Positions 17,028 to 24,096 of a stretch of DNA of 64,000 nucleotides are shown here, in pieces. The stretch spans positions 1 through 64,000 of the forward strand of contig CAJUDO010000005.1 in NCBI GenBank assembly GCA_910585405.1, read 5' to 3'. Each line of letters begins with the position of its first letter. Positions within the stretch are counted from its first letter, which is position 1. The stretch is from an uncultured Peptococcaceae bacterium. GTDB taxonomy: Bacteria > Bacillota > Peptococcia > Peptococcales > Peptococcaceae. The position numbers and the translations under genes were made by a program. The notes beneath the pieces were generated by a model that saw only the letters and a program-made list of their open reading frames with translations, did not search any database and was not told the DNA's origin.

Positions 17028-17112
17028 TGTGGATAACATTCTTCTATTTGTGGATAATTTCCAGTGAATTCTGTGGATAATCTTCATTCTTTTGTGGATA
17101 AACTGTGGATAC
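17028..17112. repeat. Cluster of DnaA boxes
   Basis: TGTGGATAA (reverse of TTATCCACA) is perfect at 17028, 17049, 17072 and 17093; TGTGGATAC lies at 17104. Spacing of 21, 23 and 21 bases continues the phase of the neighbouring iterons. All boxes point the same way. Confidence 0.8.
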
Positions 17113-17284
17113 TTTGGGTCATCACTGCCCGTTTCTTCACATTCTGTGCTTGTTTTTTCTATCATATTTTTTTATACATTTATTTTTTCTAAAAAACCTC
17201 CCATCCGCTCCCGTTTGCTTCTGCCTGCGCCTCAAAGTTGGAAGCAAAAAAACATCTCCCACTGCCACCGTTCTCCTTCCCCCA

Positions 17285-17301
17285 CGTAACAGATTGTTAC
17301 G
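17285..17301. repeat. Interspersed palindrome, copy 1
   Basis: CGTAACA and TGTTACG flank GAT; a C-rich tract lies to the left and AGGAGG to the right. It closely resembles the palindrome at 17470-17504 (13 of 17 core positions equal). Confidence 0.6.
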
Positions 17302-17469
17302 CAGGAGGACATATCGTGCAATGTTTTCTCAAAATTGCCGTAGCGGAATCCACAACACTGTTTCTCCGCGGCAGTATTTTTTTGATGATCCGTTAAAACT
17401 TCATGGAATGCCTCATTGAAAGCTTTACAGTTTGATGCTTTAAAATTCAAATTTGGATGCTTTACAGCA

Positions 17470-17504
17470 GCCCCCCTATGTAACAAATCGTTACACAGGG
17501 GGGC
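17470..17504. repeat. Interspersed palindrome, copy 2
   Basis: Strong hairpin: GCCCCCCT and TGTAAC pair with GTTACA and AGGGGGGC around an AAATC loop, with one mismatch. Same core as copy 1 at 17285. Confidence 0.7.
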
Positions 17505-17517
17505 GCGGGTACACAAA

Positions 17518-17571
17518 AACGGCTATCTCGGCCTGTACCTGGCCGGTCAGAATAGCCGTTTTGTTTGTTTC
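17518..17571. terminator. Bidirectional terminator-like hairpin
   Basis: AAAACGGCTAT pairs with ATAGCCGTTTT, and a CGGCC/GGCCG pair lies in the loop. T-rich tracts follow on both strands. No gene ends right beside it; aroF ends 560 bases to the right. Confidence 0.65.
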
Positions 17572-17627
17572 GTCTCTCTAAAAAAGTGTTGCTCGCTGAT
17601 AGCCTTGACAGTTTCTACAAATACCAA

Positions 17628-17656
17628 TTGTTGCAGCAGCAATTGTGTGCTATAAT
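17628..17656 (+). promoter_or_regulatory. Promoter of the 39-residue membrane-protein gene
   Basis: TTGTTG (17628-17633), a 17-base spacer and a perfect TATAAT (17651-17656). A second TATAAT at 17723 is too close to the ribosome site to be the main start. Confidence 0.45.
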
Positions 17657-17746
17657 CAATTCAATCAATCTGAAAATAGCCTAACTTGAACTGATTTTTA
17701 TTGCAGTCATTATGATACCCAATATAATCTATGGAGGTACTGGCAT

Positions 17747-17866
17747 ATGAAATGGTATCGTGCTCTAACCAAACAGCAACAACAAAGCTTCAAAAAAGTA
17801 GTAACCATATGCGTAATAGGAGTGATTTTAATTCTTCTTATTCCTACAATTTTGCATTTTAACTAA
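17747..17866 (+). CDS. Small single-pass membrane protein (39 residues)
   Basis: A short frame with an ATG nine bases after GGAGG (17733-17737) and a TAA stop. Residues 1-17 are polar and basic with a run of Gln (KQQQQSFKK). Residues 18-36 are a continuous hydrophobic helix (VVTICVIGVILILLIPTI). A promoter lies upstream and an imperfect hairpin (17881-17920) downstream. No family is recognised. The topology fits membrane-bound regulators or type I toxin-like peptides, but no antisense RNA was identified. Support comes from the ribosome site and clean helix. Confidence 0.55.
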   Translation: MKWYRALTKQQQQSFKKVVTICVIGVILILLIPTILHFN

Positions 17867-18035
17867 GAGGCAACTTCCCATAAAGCGGACAGTTATACAT
17901 CAAAGAAACTGCCCACTTTATACATTTTGACGGAGCGTTTTGCCAACCAACATGAGCAATACCAACCTGAAAAGGTACATCACTTCCATTGGGCTCATGT
18001 AACGTTACTCCAGGAAAAGATGACTCTTGATACAT
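17859..18035 (-). other. Uncertain 58-residue open frame downstream of aroF
   Basis: An ATG-to-TAA frame opposite the end of the small membrane-protein gene, with a soluble-looking composition (VTLHEPNG, VGIAHVGWQ). It has no convincing ribosome site and matches nothing I recognise. It may be a remnant or chance. The stretch 17867-18128 otherwise holds an inverted repeat ACATGAGC / GCTCATGT (17950-17957 and 17993-18000). Confidence 0.2.
17881..17920 (+). terminator. Imperfect hairpin after the small membrane-protein gene
   Basis: AAAGCGGACAGTT and AACTGCCCACTTT pair at 11 of 13 positions. The tract after it is only weakly T-rich (ATACATTTTG), so termination is uncertain. Confidence 0.35.
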
Positions 18036-18128
18036 AGCACGTCTTTTCTATGTTCCGACCTGCTACCCTACCTAGTAATTCACGCGGCAGGGGTGTGCTG
18101 CAACACTCGAAAACCCTTTCTGTCAGCC

Positions 18129-19145
18129 TTACAGTGTTTTGCCCATCACTGCAGCTACCTGCTGCATTTCCTGCATCAGCGCATTAAATTTATGCGGCTT
18201 CAGTGACTGCGGGCCGTCCGATAACGCATGGAGCGGGTCAGGATGCACCTCAATCATCAGCCCGTCGGCACCTGCTGCAATAGCTGCCCGCGCCATGGGC
18301 TGCACCAGATTCCACTTGCCGGTGGCGTGGCTGGGATCCACGATAATAGGCAGATGGGTCAGCTCCTTGATGACCGGCACAGCGGACAAATCCAAGGTGT
18401 TGCGCGTAAAGGTCTCGAAGGTGCGAATGCCCCGCTCGCAGAAAATCACCTGTTCATTTCCGCCGGAGAGAATGTATTCCGCAGCCATAATCCATTCCTC
18501 AATGGTGGCAGACAGACCCCGCTTGAGCAACACCGGCTTTCTGATTTTGCCCACTTCCCGCAGCAGATTGAAGTTCTGCATATTGCGGGCGCCGATTTGC
18601 ACGATATCACAGTATTCCGCTACCAGCGGGACGCTGCGAGGGTCCATCACCTCGCTGACGATTTTCAGACCGGTTTTCTCTCTGGCCTCCGCCATATACT
18701 GCAGGCCCTTTTCCTCCAGTCCAGCAAAGGAATAGGGCGAAGTGCGGGGCTTGAAAGCACCACCCCGCAGGATTTTGGCGCCGGAAGCCTTCACCAGCTC
18801 CGCTACCTCCAGCATCTGCTCCAGACTTTCCACAGCGCAGGGCCCTGCCATCACCTGCAACTCACCACCTCCGATGGTGAGATCGTCGATCTCAATCACC
18901 GTATCCTCGGGATGAAATTCCCTGCTGGCCAGTTTGTACGGCGTTACCACGGGCATTACCTTTTCTACGCCGTCCAGCGATTCCACATTGAGATTGGCCT
19001 TCTGTTCCTGCGTCGCGCCCACCAGACCGATGATGGTGCGCTCCACCCCTTCCGAGATATGCAGCTTCAGTCCCTGTGCTTCCAGATACTGAATGACATT
19101 CTGCAATTTTTCCTGTCCACTTCCGTTTTTCACTACAACAATCAT
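18129..19145 (-). CDS. aroF: 3-deoxy-7-phosphoheptulonate synthase (DAHP synthase)
   Basis: Protein of 338 residues, type I-beta DAHP synthase. It condenses phosphoenolpyruvate and erythrose 4-phosphate, the first step of the shikimate pathway. Residues 1-70 form the small N-terminal ferredoxin-like domain used for feedback control in this group. The barrel follows with AGPCAVES, PRTSPYSF, GARNMQNFNLL, LKRGLSATIEEW and VDPSHATGKW (metal and substrate residues). AGGAGG lies before the ATG at 19145, so the longer frame starting at 19247 is rejected. It is separate from the aro operon and has its own structured leader. Confidence 0.95.
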   Translation of the reverse strand: MIVVVKNGSGQEKLQNVIQYLEAQGLKLHISEGVERTIIGLVGATQEQKANLNVESLDGVEKVMPVVTPYKLASREFHPEDTVIEIDDLTIGGGELQVMAGPCAVESLEQMLEVAELVKASGAKILRGGAFKPRTSPYSFAGLEEKGLQYMAEAREKTGLKIVSEVMDPRSVPLVAEYCDIVQIGARNMQNFNLLREVGKIRKPVLLKRGLSATIEEWIMAAEYILSGGNEQVIFCERGIRTFETFTRNTLDLSAVPVIKELTHLPIIVDPSHATGKWNLVQPMARAAIAAGADGLMIEVHPDPLHALSDGPQSLKPHKFNALMQEMQQVAAVMGKTL

Positions 19146-19190
19146 GTTCCATTCCTCCTGCTCCGGTGCATCGCAGCAGAAAAAGGGTAA

Positions 19191-19420
19191 AAAAATACAC
19201 ACCAAACAGACGGTGTGCAAAATACCTATTTTCACACTACCATACAACCATCCTACATTAATTATTTGTGGTAATACTCAACTCTGTGATTACCCTACCA
19301 TGCTACGATTTTTATCGTACCTCGTTTGCACTGAAAATGCAAGTATTATTTTCACAGTTGAGATTATTTTTCTTTATCTGACAGAATAGCTGTGCTTAAT
19401 TATTACAACCACATTTATTA
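19191..19420 (-). promoter_or_regulatory. Structured aroF leader with attenuator-like terminator
   Basis: The minus-strand leader can form a row of hairpins: TTGCA/TGCAA, TACGAT-AAAA-ATCGTA, GGTAAT/ATTACC, and finally TGCACACC pairing with GGTGTGTA (19196-19219) followed by seven T residues. The last is a terminator about 50 bases before the aroF ATG, after the upstream gene already has its own terminator. Conditional termination tuned to aromatic amino acids is inferred. No T-box core sequence was found. Confidence 0.55.
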
Positions 19421-19474
19421 TAACCAGCAGGAGCCTTTAATCTATAACCAAATCGTGCCGAATTTGCGGGCAAT

Positions 19475-19523
19475 AAAAATAGATGCTGAGACAAAAAAGA
19501 GTGCACCCAACATCTATTTTTTT
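19475..19523. terminator. Bidirectional terminator after the DASS transporter gene
   Basis: AAAAATAGATG (19475-19485) pairs perfectly with CATCTATTTTT (19511-19521); T tracts follow on both strands. It ends the transporter operon 31 bases after its stop. Confidence 0.75.
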
Positions 19524-19553
19524 CATTATGTCAAGAATTCATATTGCTCTAGC

Positions 19554-20960
19554 CTATAATGTCAAAAATCCGCTAATCTTCCACCATGGAATCATAAACA
19601 AAAACATGAAAAGCATATTAATCACTGTTTTCACTGACATAAATTTGATAAAATCCTTCATATGCATCATCCCAAAGCTGAAGTACACCAACCAAAGTAC
19701 AACCTCATAAGGTAATAAAATCTGGTCAGAAGCATTCCCCATCAAAATATACAGCGCAACCGGATTCATCCCAATATCCATAGCAACCTGCGCTAATGGC
19801 AAGGTAAAAGTAACTGTTATTGCCATAGGTGTCATAATAAAATTCAGAACAAAATAACCGATATAAACTAAGAATAAAACAAACGTATAACTTCTTCCTT
19901 CAATAACTGGCACAATTGCCTGGCTGATTAAATCACCAAAACCCATTACCCCTGCTACGGTCCCAATTGACAAGCAGCCGCCACCGAAAATAATCATACC
20001 CCAGTTGACGTTCTTTAAATCTTCTCCGTCTGCCACTTGCAGGCCCGGGAAATACATGAAAAATGGAATAACCGCAAAGCCCCATAACACATCAATATGG
20101 TGAATGGGATTACTGAAAATGAAGGCCATTAAAATTGCAATATCGACCAAAACCCGCTTTTCATCATTAGTTATTTTGCCCATAGCTTTATACTCTGCCG
20201 CAAAATACTCTTTTCCATTCATATTGGCATTTTTGCCAAACATTTTGATGATGACAAAAAACAATGCTACGTAATAAAATGCATTAGGGAAACAATGATA
20301 TAACCACTCAAACCAACCCATAGTCAAAGGACCAGTTACCGCTTCTCCTAAGCTAAACTGCATAAAAACACCGGTATTAAACAGAAAACATCCAGGCAAC
20401 ATGGCCGCCAATGCCGCAGCCAACATAATACCAGCCGATTCAGGTCCTTTTTTCAAATTTAAGGACAAACAAATCCCGTAGGCTAAGGCTGCAATTGGCA
20501 CCGCCGCATTATCATTTGGCATCAACAGAAAAATTACCACACCTGCTAAGGCAATGCCCCAAATAATTCCTTTATAGCTGGCACCGGTCAGCAAAATACA
20601 TTTATAGGCAATCCGCCGCAATAAACCAACTCGCTCCATCACATTGGCCAACAAGAAGCCGCCAACTAACATCCAGAGGATGCTCATGCTCCATGGCCTA
20701 TACACAGCTTCCGCTGGAGCTTTCAAGATTAATACATAGGCTATCGGTAATAGTAAGGCTACCACTGTGCTATTCACCTGTTCAAACACAAAGAATAGCA
20801 CTGCCACCAGTGTAATGGCTAAATATAGTTTTAACTGCGCTGTCATAATTTCATTTACAGGCAGCAACATAACCAAACATGGCAAAAGAATGGTTACAAT
20901 CCAACCAATTATCAATTTTTTCGTGTTAGGTCCTTGTTTTACAGCTAAAGATTCTGCCAT
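19554..20960 (-). CDS. DASS/SLC13 family sodium:anion symporter
   Basis: Membrane transporter of 468 residues with about 11-12 hydrophobic helices, in the divalent anion:sodium symporter family (dicarboxylates, citrate, sulfate). Seen: a NDNAAVPIAAL motif (first Ser/Asn-Asn-Thr-like anion loop, slightly altered), PMAITVTFTLPLA and an ending ALYILMGNASDQILLPYE loop. The conserved SNT motif is not exact, so the substrate may be unusual. AAAGGAGGG precedes the ATG. It is the last gene of an operon after the ferredoxin and flavoprotein, suggesting it imports their substrate. Confidence 0.85.
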   Translation of the reverse strand: MAESLAVKQGPNTKKLIIGWIVTILLPCLVMLLPVNEIMTAQLKLYLAITLVAVLFFVFEQVNSTVVALLLPIAYVLILKAPAEAVYRPWSMSILWMLVGGFLLANVMERVGLLRRIAYKCILLTGASYKGIIWGIALAGVVIFLLMPNDNAAVPIAALAYGICLSLNLKKGPESAGIMLAAALAAMLPGCFLFNTGVFMQFSLGEAVTGPLTMGWFEWLYHCFPNAFYYVALFFVIIKMFGKNANMNGKEYFAAEYKAMGKITNDEKRVLVDIAILMAFIFSNPIHHIDVLWGFAVIPFFMYFPGLQVADGEDLKNVNWGMIIFGGGCLSIGTVAGVMGFGDLISQAIVPVIEGRSYTFVLFLVYIGYFVLNFIMTPMAITVTFTLPLAQVAMDIGMNPVALYILMGNASDQILLPYEVVLWLVYFSFGMMHMKDFIKFMSVKTVINMLFMFLFMIPWWKISGFLTL

Positions 20961-20976
20961 TCTATTTCCCTCCTTT

Positions 20977-22662
20977 TTATGCCCTTACTTCAGGACGAAA
21001 CTCTATTTTTACGCCTTCTGCTGTTTTCTCAATGGTTTCTAAGCAACCGTCCAACAATGGATTGGCGAATGGATAGTCAATTCGGTTATGATGAATGCCT
21101 CGATTATCTTTGCGATAATCGCCAGCCAAGATTGTGACTTCTGCCAAATCTAACAAATTCAAAACTTCTAAGGAGCGAGTTAATTCATGAGAATTTTCTG
21201 CTTTCAGTTCAGCATAAGCCAGCGTACGCAATTCTTTTAGATAATGCAGCCCTGCTTTAAATAAAGTTTCCGAACGCACTTCGCCAGCATAGTCTTTCAT
21301 GATATTCTGCAAACTTGAGTTTACTTCTTTCCAATGTGCGCCTTCCTCTCTGGAAAGCAAATTCTCATATAATTCTTTCGTTTGCGGAATGCGTTCGTTT
21401 CCAGCAACATCTTTTTCTTCTACCGTTTTACAATACTGTACTGCATGTTCACCGCTTATCATACCAAATACAGAGGCACCGGCAATACTCCCTCTTACAT
21501 TGCCGCAGATAGAGCCGGCAGCATATAAGCCCTTTACTGTTGTGCGACCAAATTCGTCAATGTCAATCCCACCCATTCCAGGCTGTAAGGCATAGGAGCC
21601 AAATTCTATCATACTCTTGCGCAAATCAATCCCGCGCTGCTCGCAATAATCATTTACTGAAGTCAATCCTTCTGTCACGAAACAATGCTGCATGTGCTGC
21701 ATATCTTCCTCACTCAAGCTAGTACAATCCATAAATGCCGGGCCGGAACCATTCTGCAGCATGGTACGGAACACGCCAGGCCAAATATCTGCCATGGGAT
21801 CTCCCAGCTTTCTAGAAGCTTTTTTTACAAAAGGTCCTACAGGTTTCCCATTCATATCAGAAACTATGCCAATCCAAGTAGCTTTTCCAGACCGTTCAAA
21901 ATAACGCGGACCAGCATGACAACCAATGCTGTCATAGTTTACCAATCTTGCACCGGCACGATAAGCAATGACCGCACCGGCAACATTCGCCGGACATTCG
22001 TTGATATTGCACAAATAAGCCGGATTGGAGCTGGGATACATTCTCGTACTGGAGCCAATTGTTAAAATAATCGCCTTTGCCTGAATGATAATCTGTTTTG
22101 GTTTAAGCTTTGATGCATCTATACCTACAGCGCCAATGGCCTTGCCTGTTTCGTCCGTCAAAATTTCATGAATTGTAATATGATTACGAATTTTCACACT
22201 ATTTTGCAGTGCAACCTTTGTCAGAATTTTTTTCTGATTTTGTCCGTCGTATTTCGCAAAAAACATTTTTTTGCCCGGCATGGTATGTCCTTCAAAGAGG
22301 AAATCATTTCCGTAAGGCCGCATGGGAATGCCATATCCTTCCCATTTTTCTACAATTTCACGAGAACGCCACAACAATTTTTTAAACAGTTTTAAATCCT
22401 GCATCATACCTTCCATAGTAGCCTGTGCATCCGCCACAGCTGCCTCGAAATCCTCCCCATGATATTCGGGCAAATAGCAGAAAAAATGATCATTGCCTGT
22501 ACTGCCCATACCGGAACGACGAGTATCGGCCTTTTCCACAACTAGCACAGATACGTTTGGCTCAGTCTCTTTTGCTGAAATAGCTGCCTGCATACCAGCT
22601 ACCCCGCCACCGACAATTAATAAATCCGTTTTAATCATTTCACAATCTATCTTTACTCTCAT
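20977..22662 (-). CDS. FAD-dependent reductase, AprA / fumarate-reductase flavoprotein family
   Basis: Flavoprotein of 561 residues. The FAD loop LLIVGGGVAGMQAA begins near residue 14. DTRRSGMGSTGNDHF resembles the substrate-flanking loop of AprA-type proteins. GLYAAGSICGNVRGSIAGASVFGMISGEHA near residue 400 is the second FAD-binding motif, and RTLAYAELKAENSHELTRSLEVLNLLDLAEV is like the family's C-terminal helix. It overlaps the preceding 2x[4Fe-4S] gene by four bases, as aprB and aprA would be paired. With no sulfate-activation genes here, another substrate (an organic anion such as an unsaturated acid) is likelier; this is inference. Confidence 0.8.
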   Translation of the reverse strand: MRVKIDCEMIKTDLLIVGGGVAGMQAAISAKETEPNVSVLVVEKADTRRSGMGSTGNDHFFCYLPEYHGEDFEAAVADAQATMEGMMQDLKLFKKLLWRSREIVEKWEGYGIPMRPYGNDFLFEGHTMPGKKMFFAKYDGQNQKKILTKVALQNSVKIRNHITIHEILTDETGKAIGAVGIDASKLKPKQIIIQAKAIILTIGSSTRMYPSSNPAYLCNINECPANVAGAVIAYRAGARLVNYDSIGCHAGPRYFERSGKATWIGIVSDMNGKPVGPFVKKASRKLGDPMADIWPGVFRTMLQNGSGPAFMDCTSLSEEDMQHMQHCFVTEGLTSVNDYCEQRGIDLRKSMIEFGSYALQPGMGGIDIDEFGRTTVKGLYAAGSICGNVRGSIAGASVFGMISGEHAVQYCKTVEEKDVAGNERIPQTKELYENLLSREEGAHWKEVNSSLQNIMKDYAGEVRSETLFKAGLHYLKELRTLAYAELKAENSHELTRSLEVLNLLDLAEVTILAGDYRKDNRGIHHNRIDYPFANPLLDGCLETIEKTAEGVKIEFRPEVRA

Positions 22663-22892
22663 TTTTTAACACCATCCTTTTCCACCTCATAGTGCAGTAA
22701 CAAATGTGACAATGGATACCGCATGCGAATAGCTTGTCGTGGACAGTCAATTGCGCAAGCCCGGCAATGCCAACATTCTTCTGGATATTTTACAATAATT
22801 TTATCTTTATCTTTTTCAAGCACATTCATAGGGCAAATTTCAACACAAAGCCCACAGACTGCGCACTGTTCTCTTTGGATAATCGGTGGCAT
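22659..22892 (-). CDS. 2x[4Fe-4S] ferredoxin-type electron-transfer subunit
   Basis: Protein of 77 residues with two clusters: CAVCGLCVEICPMNV (residues 11-25) and CWHCRACAIDCPRQAI. That is CxxCxxCxxxCP twice. The C-terminal tail of about 25 residues probably docks on the flavoprotein it precedes. AGGAGG sits seven bases before the ATG at 22892; the longer frame to 22913 begins before that site. First gene of the operon, behind a promoter with a palindromic site. Confidence 0.88.
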   Translation of the reverse strand: MPPIIQREQCAVCGLCVEICPMNVLEKDKDKIIVKYPEECWHCRACAIDCPRQAIRMRYPLSHLLLHYEVEKDGVKK

Positions 22893-22945
22893 ATCAATTC
22901 CTCCTACAATCAAATGTTTTATAAATAATTCCTTTTTAGTTAAAT

Positions 22946-22959
22946 AAATGTATACATTT
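22946..22959. promoter_or_regulatory. 14-bp palindrome, likely operator
   Basis: AAATGTATACATTT is a perfect palindrome just downstream of the predicted start of the ferredoxin-operon transcript. It may bind the divergently encoded XRE regulator. A second palindrome ATAGTT-A-AACTAT lies at 23020-23032, upstream of the -35. Confidence 0.5.
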
Positions 22960-22973
22960 CTAACCTCACTTAC

Positions 22974-23001
22974 ATCTTACCGGATTAAAATAGAATGTCA
23001 A
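22974..23001 (-). promoter_or_regulatory. Promoter of the ferredoxin-flavoprotein-transporter operon
   Basis: On the minus strand a perfect TTGACA (22996-23001), a 16-base spacer and TAAGAT (22974-22979). Confidence 0.5.
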
Positions 23002-23134
23002 CAAGCCTTAGTCATTTCGATAGTTAAACTATATACGTTCTATTATTTTTAAAATTTAAAAAATATAAATATTTTTTTTGCATTTTTTGAGTTTGCATTT
23101 TCTTTCTCTCATATTTTCACACTTTCTATTGTGG

Positions 23135-23140
23135 TATAAT
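23135..23140 (+). promoter_or_regulatory. Extended -10 promoter of the XRE regulator
   Basis: TGG followed directly by a perfect TATAAT, 38 bases before the ATG. No good -35 box is visible, as is common for extended -10 promoters. Confidence 0.5.
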
Positions 23141-23177
23141 ACAGTCATTCTTAATTAATAGACAAGGGGCACCTACT

Positions 23178-23498
23178 ATGACTGAACAAGAACTCACCGA
23201 TTTTTTTATACGCCGTCTTTCCCAACTGCGTATACAACAAGGAATTTCTGCACGAGATATGAGTCTGTCCTTAGGACGCAGTGAAAGTCTGATTAACCAA
23301 ATCGAAAACAGAAAAATCTTTCCTTCTATGAAATTCTTTTTCCAAATCTGTATTTTTTTAAACATTCACCCAAGAGATTTTTTCGATGAAACTATCACAG
23401 AACCGGCTATTTCAAGAGAATTGTATCAACAACTCTCTAAACTCACGCCTGCACAGAGCAAACATTTATTAGATTTTTTAAAAGATTTTGATCATTAA
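23178..23498 (+). CDS. XRE-family helix-turn-helix regulator
   Basis: Protein of 106 residues. Residues about 10-65 form a Cro/C1-type HTH domain: RIQQGISARDMSLSLGRSESLINQIENRKIFPS contains the two DNA-contacting helices. The C-terminal 40 residues are helical and end in LLDFLKDF, possibly for dimer formation. A purine-rich AAGGGG lies before the ATG. It is divergent from the transporter/flavoprotein operon and is its most likely regulator; the ligand is unknown. Confidence 0.85.
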   Translation: MTEQELTDFFIRRLSQLRIQQGISARDMSLSLGRSESLINQIENRKIFPSMKFFFQICIFLNIHPRDFFDETITEPAISRELYQQLSKLTPAQSKHLLDFLKDFDH

Positions 23499-23613
23499 GT
23501 AGAAACAAGCCCTTTTATTTTATGTTGTAATTATTTCTGTGTCCTCATAACAAAAAAGTTAAAGCAAAAAACCAAACGTTTGATACGCATTTTACTTTGA
23601 GAAAATACATTTT

Positions 23614-23646
23614 CAAAAAAATACCCGAGGATGGTAAATCCCCGGG
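23614..23646 (-). terminator. Terminator of the DUF2953-gerW operon
   Basis: CCCGAGGA (23624-23631) pairs with TCCCCGGG (23639-23646) with one G-U pair. On the minus strand it is followed by TATTTTTTT. Confidence 0.75.
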
Positions 23647-23652
23647 AAATCT

Positions 23653-24096
23653 TTATGATTCGCTGTTTTGCACGAAGCTGTCCTGAAGGACTTTCTCCAG
23701 CTGCTGAGAGACTTCCTCCTCCACGGTTTCTTTCTTGCACTGCTTGATCTTATCCACCATCTGCGGCACTTCATCCAGTAAGCGATCAAAAATAGCGCTG
23801 TGGTCTACCACCTGGAAACGAATATCTTTGTCGCTCACCAGCAAAAAGCCTACAGGCTGCAGTGACACGCCCGCTCCCGCACCGCCGCCAAAGGGTGGCT
23901 GGCTCTCCTCTTCATCACGCTTCCAGGCAGCATGGGTACCGCCGGAGGCAAACCCGCAGCACATCTTGGACACGGGAATAATCACGGTACCGTTCGGCGT
24001 CTCTACGGCATCGCCGACAATGGTATTCACCTCCACCATGCTCTTAATATTTTCCATCGCAGTTTCCATCAAGCCACCGACACAATCAACTTTCAT
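23653..24096 (-). CDS. GerW (YtfJ) family protein
   Basis: Protein of 147 residues of the GerW/YtfJ family, named for spore germination in Bacillus but found in many non-spore-formers. Seen: MENIKSMVEVNTIVGDAVETPNGTVIIPVSKMCCGFASGG, the core of the family, then a Gly-rich GGGAGAGVSLQPVGFLLV loop. The C-terminus is a charged helix. The ATG at 24096 overlaps the end of the DUF2953 gene by 11 bases. The ytfI-ytfJ pairing in Bacillus is the same gene order (established knowledge). Confidence 0.88.
   Translation of the reverse strand: MKVDCVGGLMETAMENIKSMVEVNTIVGDAVETPNGTVIIPVSKMCCGFASGGTHAAWKRDEEESQPPFGGGAGAGVSLQPVGFLLVSDKDIRFQVVDHSAIFDRLLDEVPQMVDKIKQCKKETVEEEVSQQLEKVLQDSFVQNSES

Larger units (their letters stand above)
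16613..17112. other. Origin-like element: DnaA boxes, AT-rich stretch and repeat arrays
   Basis: A non-coding block with parts in order: a single near-consensus DnaA box ATATCCACA (16613-16621); an inverted repeat TGTGGTGGTG / CACCACCACA (16649-16687); an AT-only stretch (about 16698-16718); hexamer repeats of ACATCT/TCATCT (16718-16770); ten degenerate ~22-bp repeats (16765-16984); then four perfect and one near-perfect DnaA boxes (17028-17112). This matches the parts list of a replication origin, but there is no replication gene nearby and no strand or skew change here. It may be a DnaA-titrating site, a secondary origin or a plasmid remnant. Confidence 0.6.

Noticed and set aside
16613..17112. 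CRISPR array in the repeat-rich aroA-aroF gap
   Set aside because: The repeats are tandem and degenerate with 22-base period and no unique spacers; no cas genes are present.
16613..17112. The main chromosomal origin oriC
   Set aside because: Genes on both sides run mainly on the minus strand and the + strand stays C-rich on both sides by eye, so there is no sign of diverging replication forks.
20977..22892. True dissimilatory adenylylsulfate reductase AprAB
   Set aside because: No sat, qmo or dsr genes are near. The flavoprotein (561 residues) and ferredoxin (77 residues) are shorter than AprA and AprB. Kept as AprA-like only.
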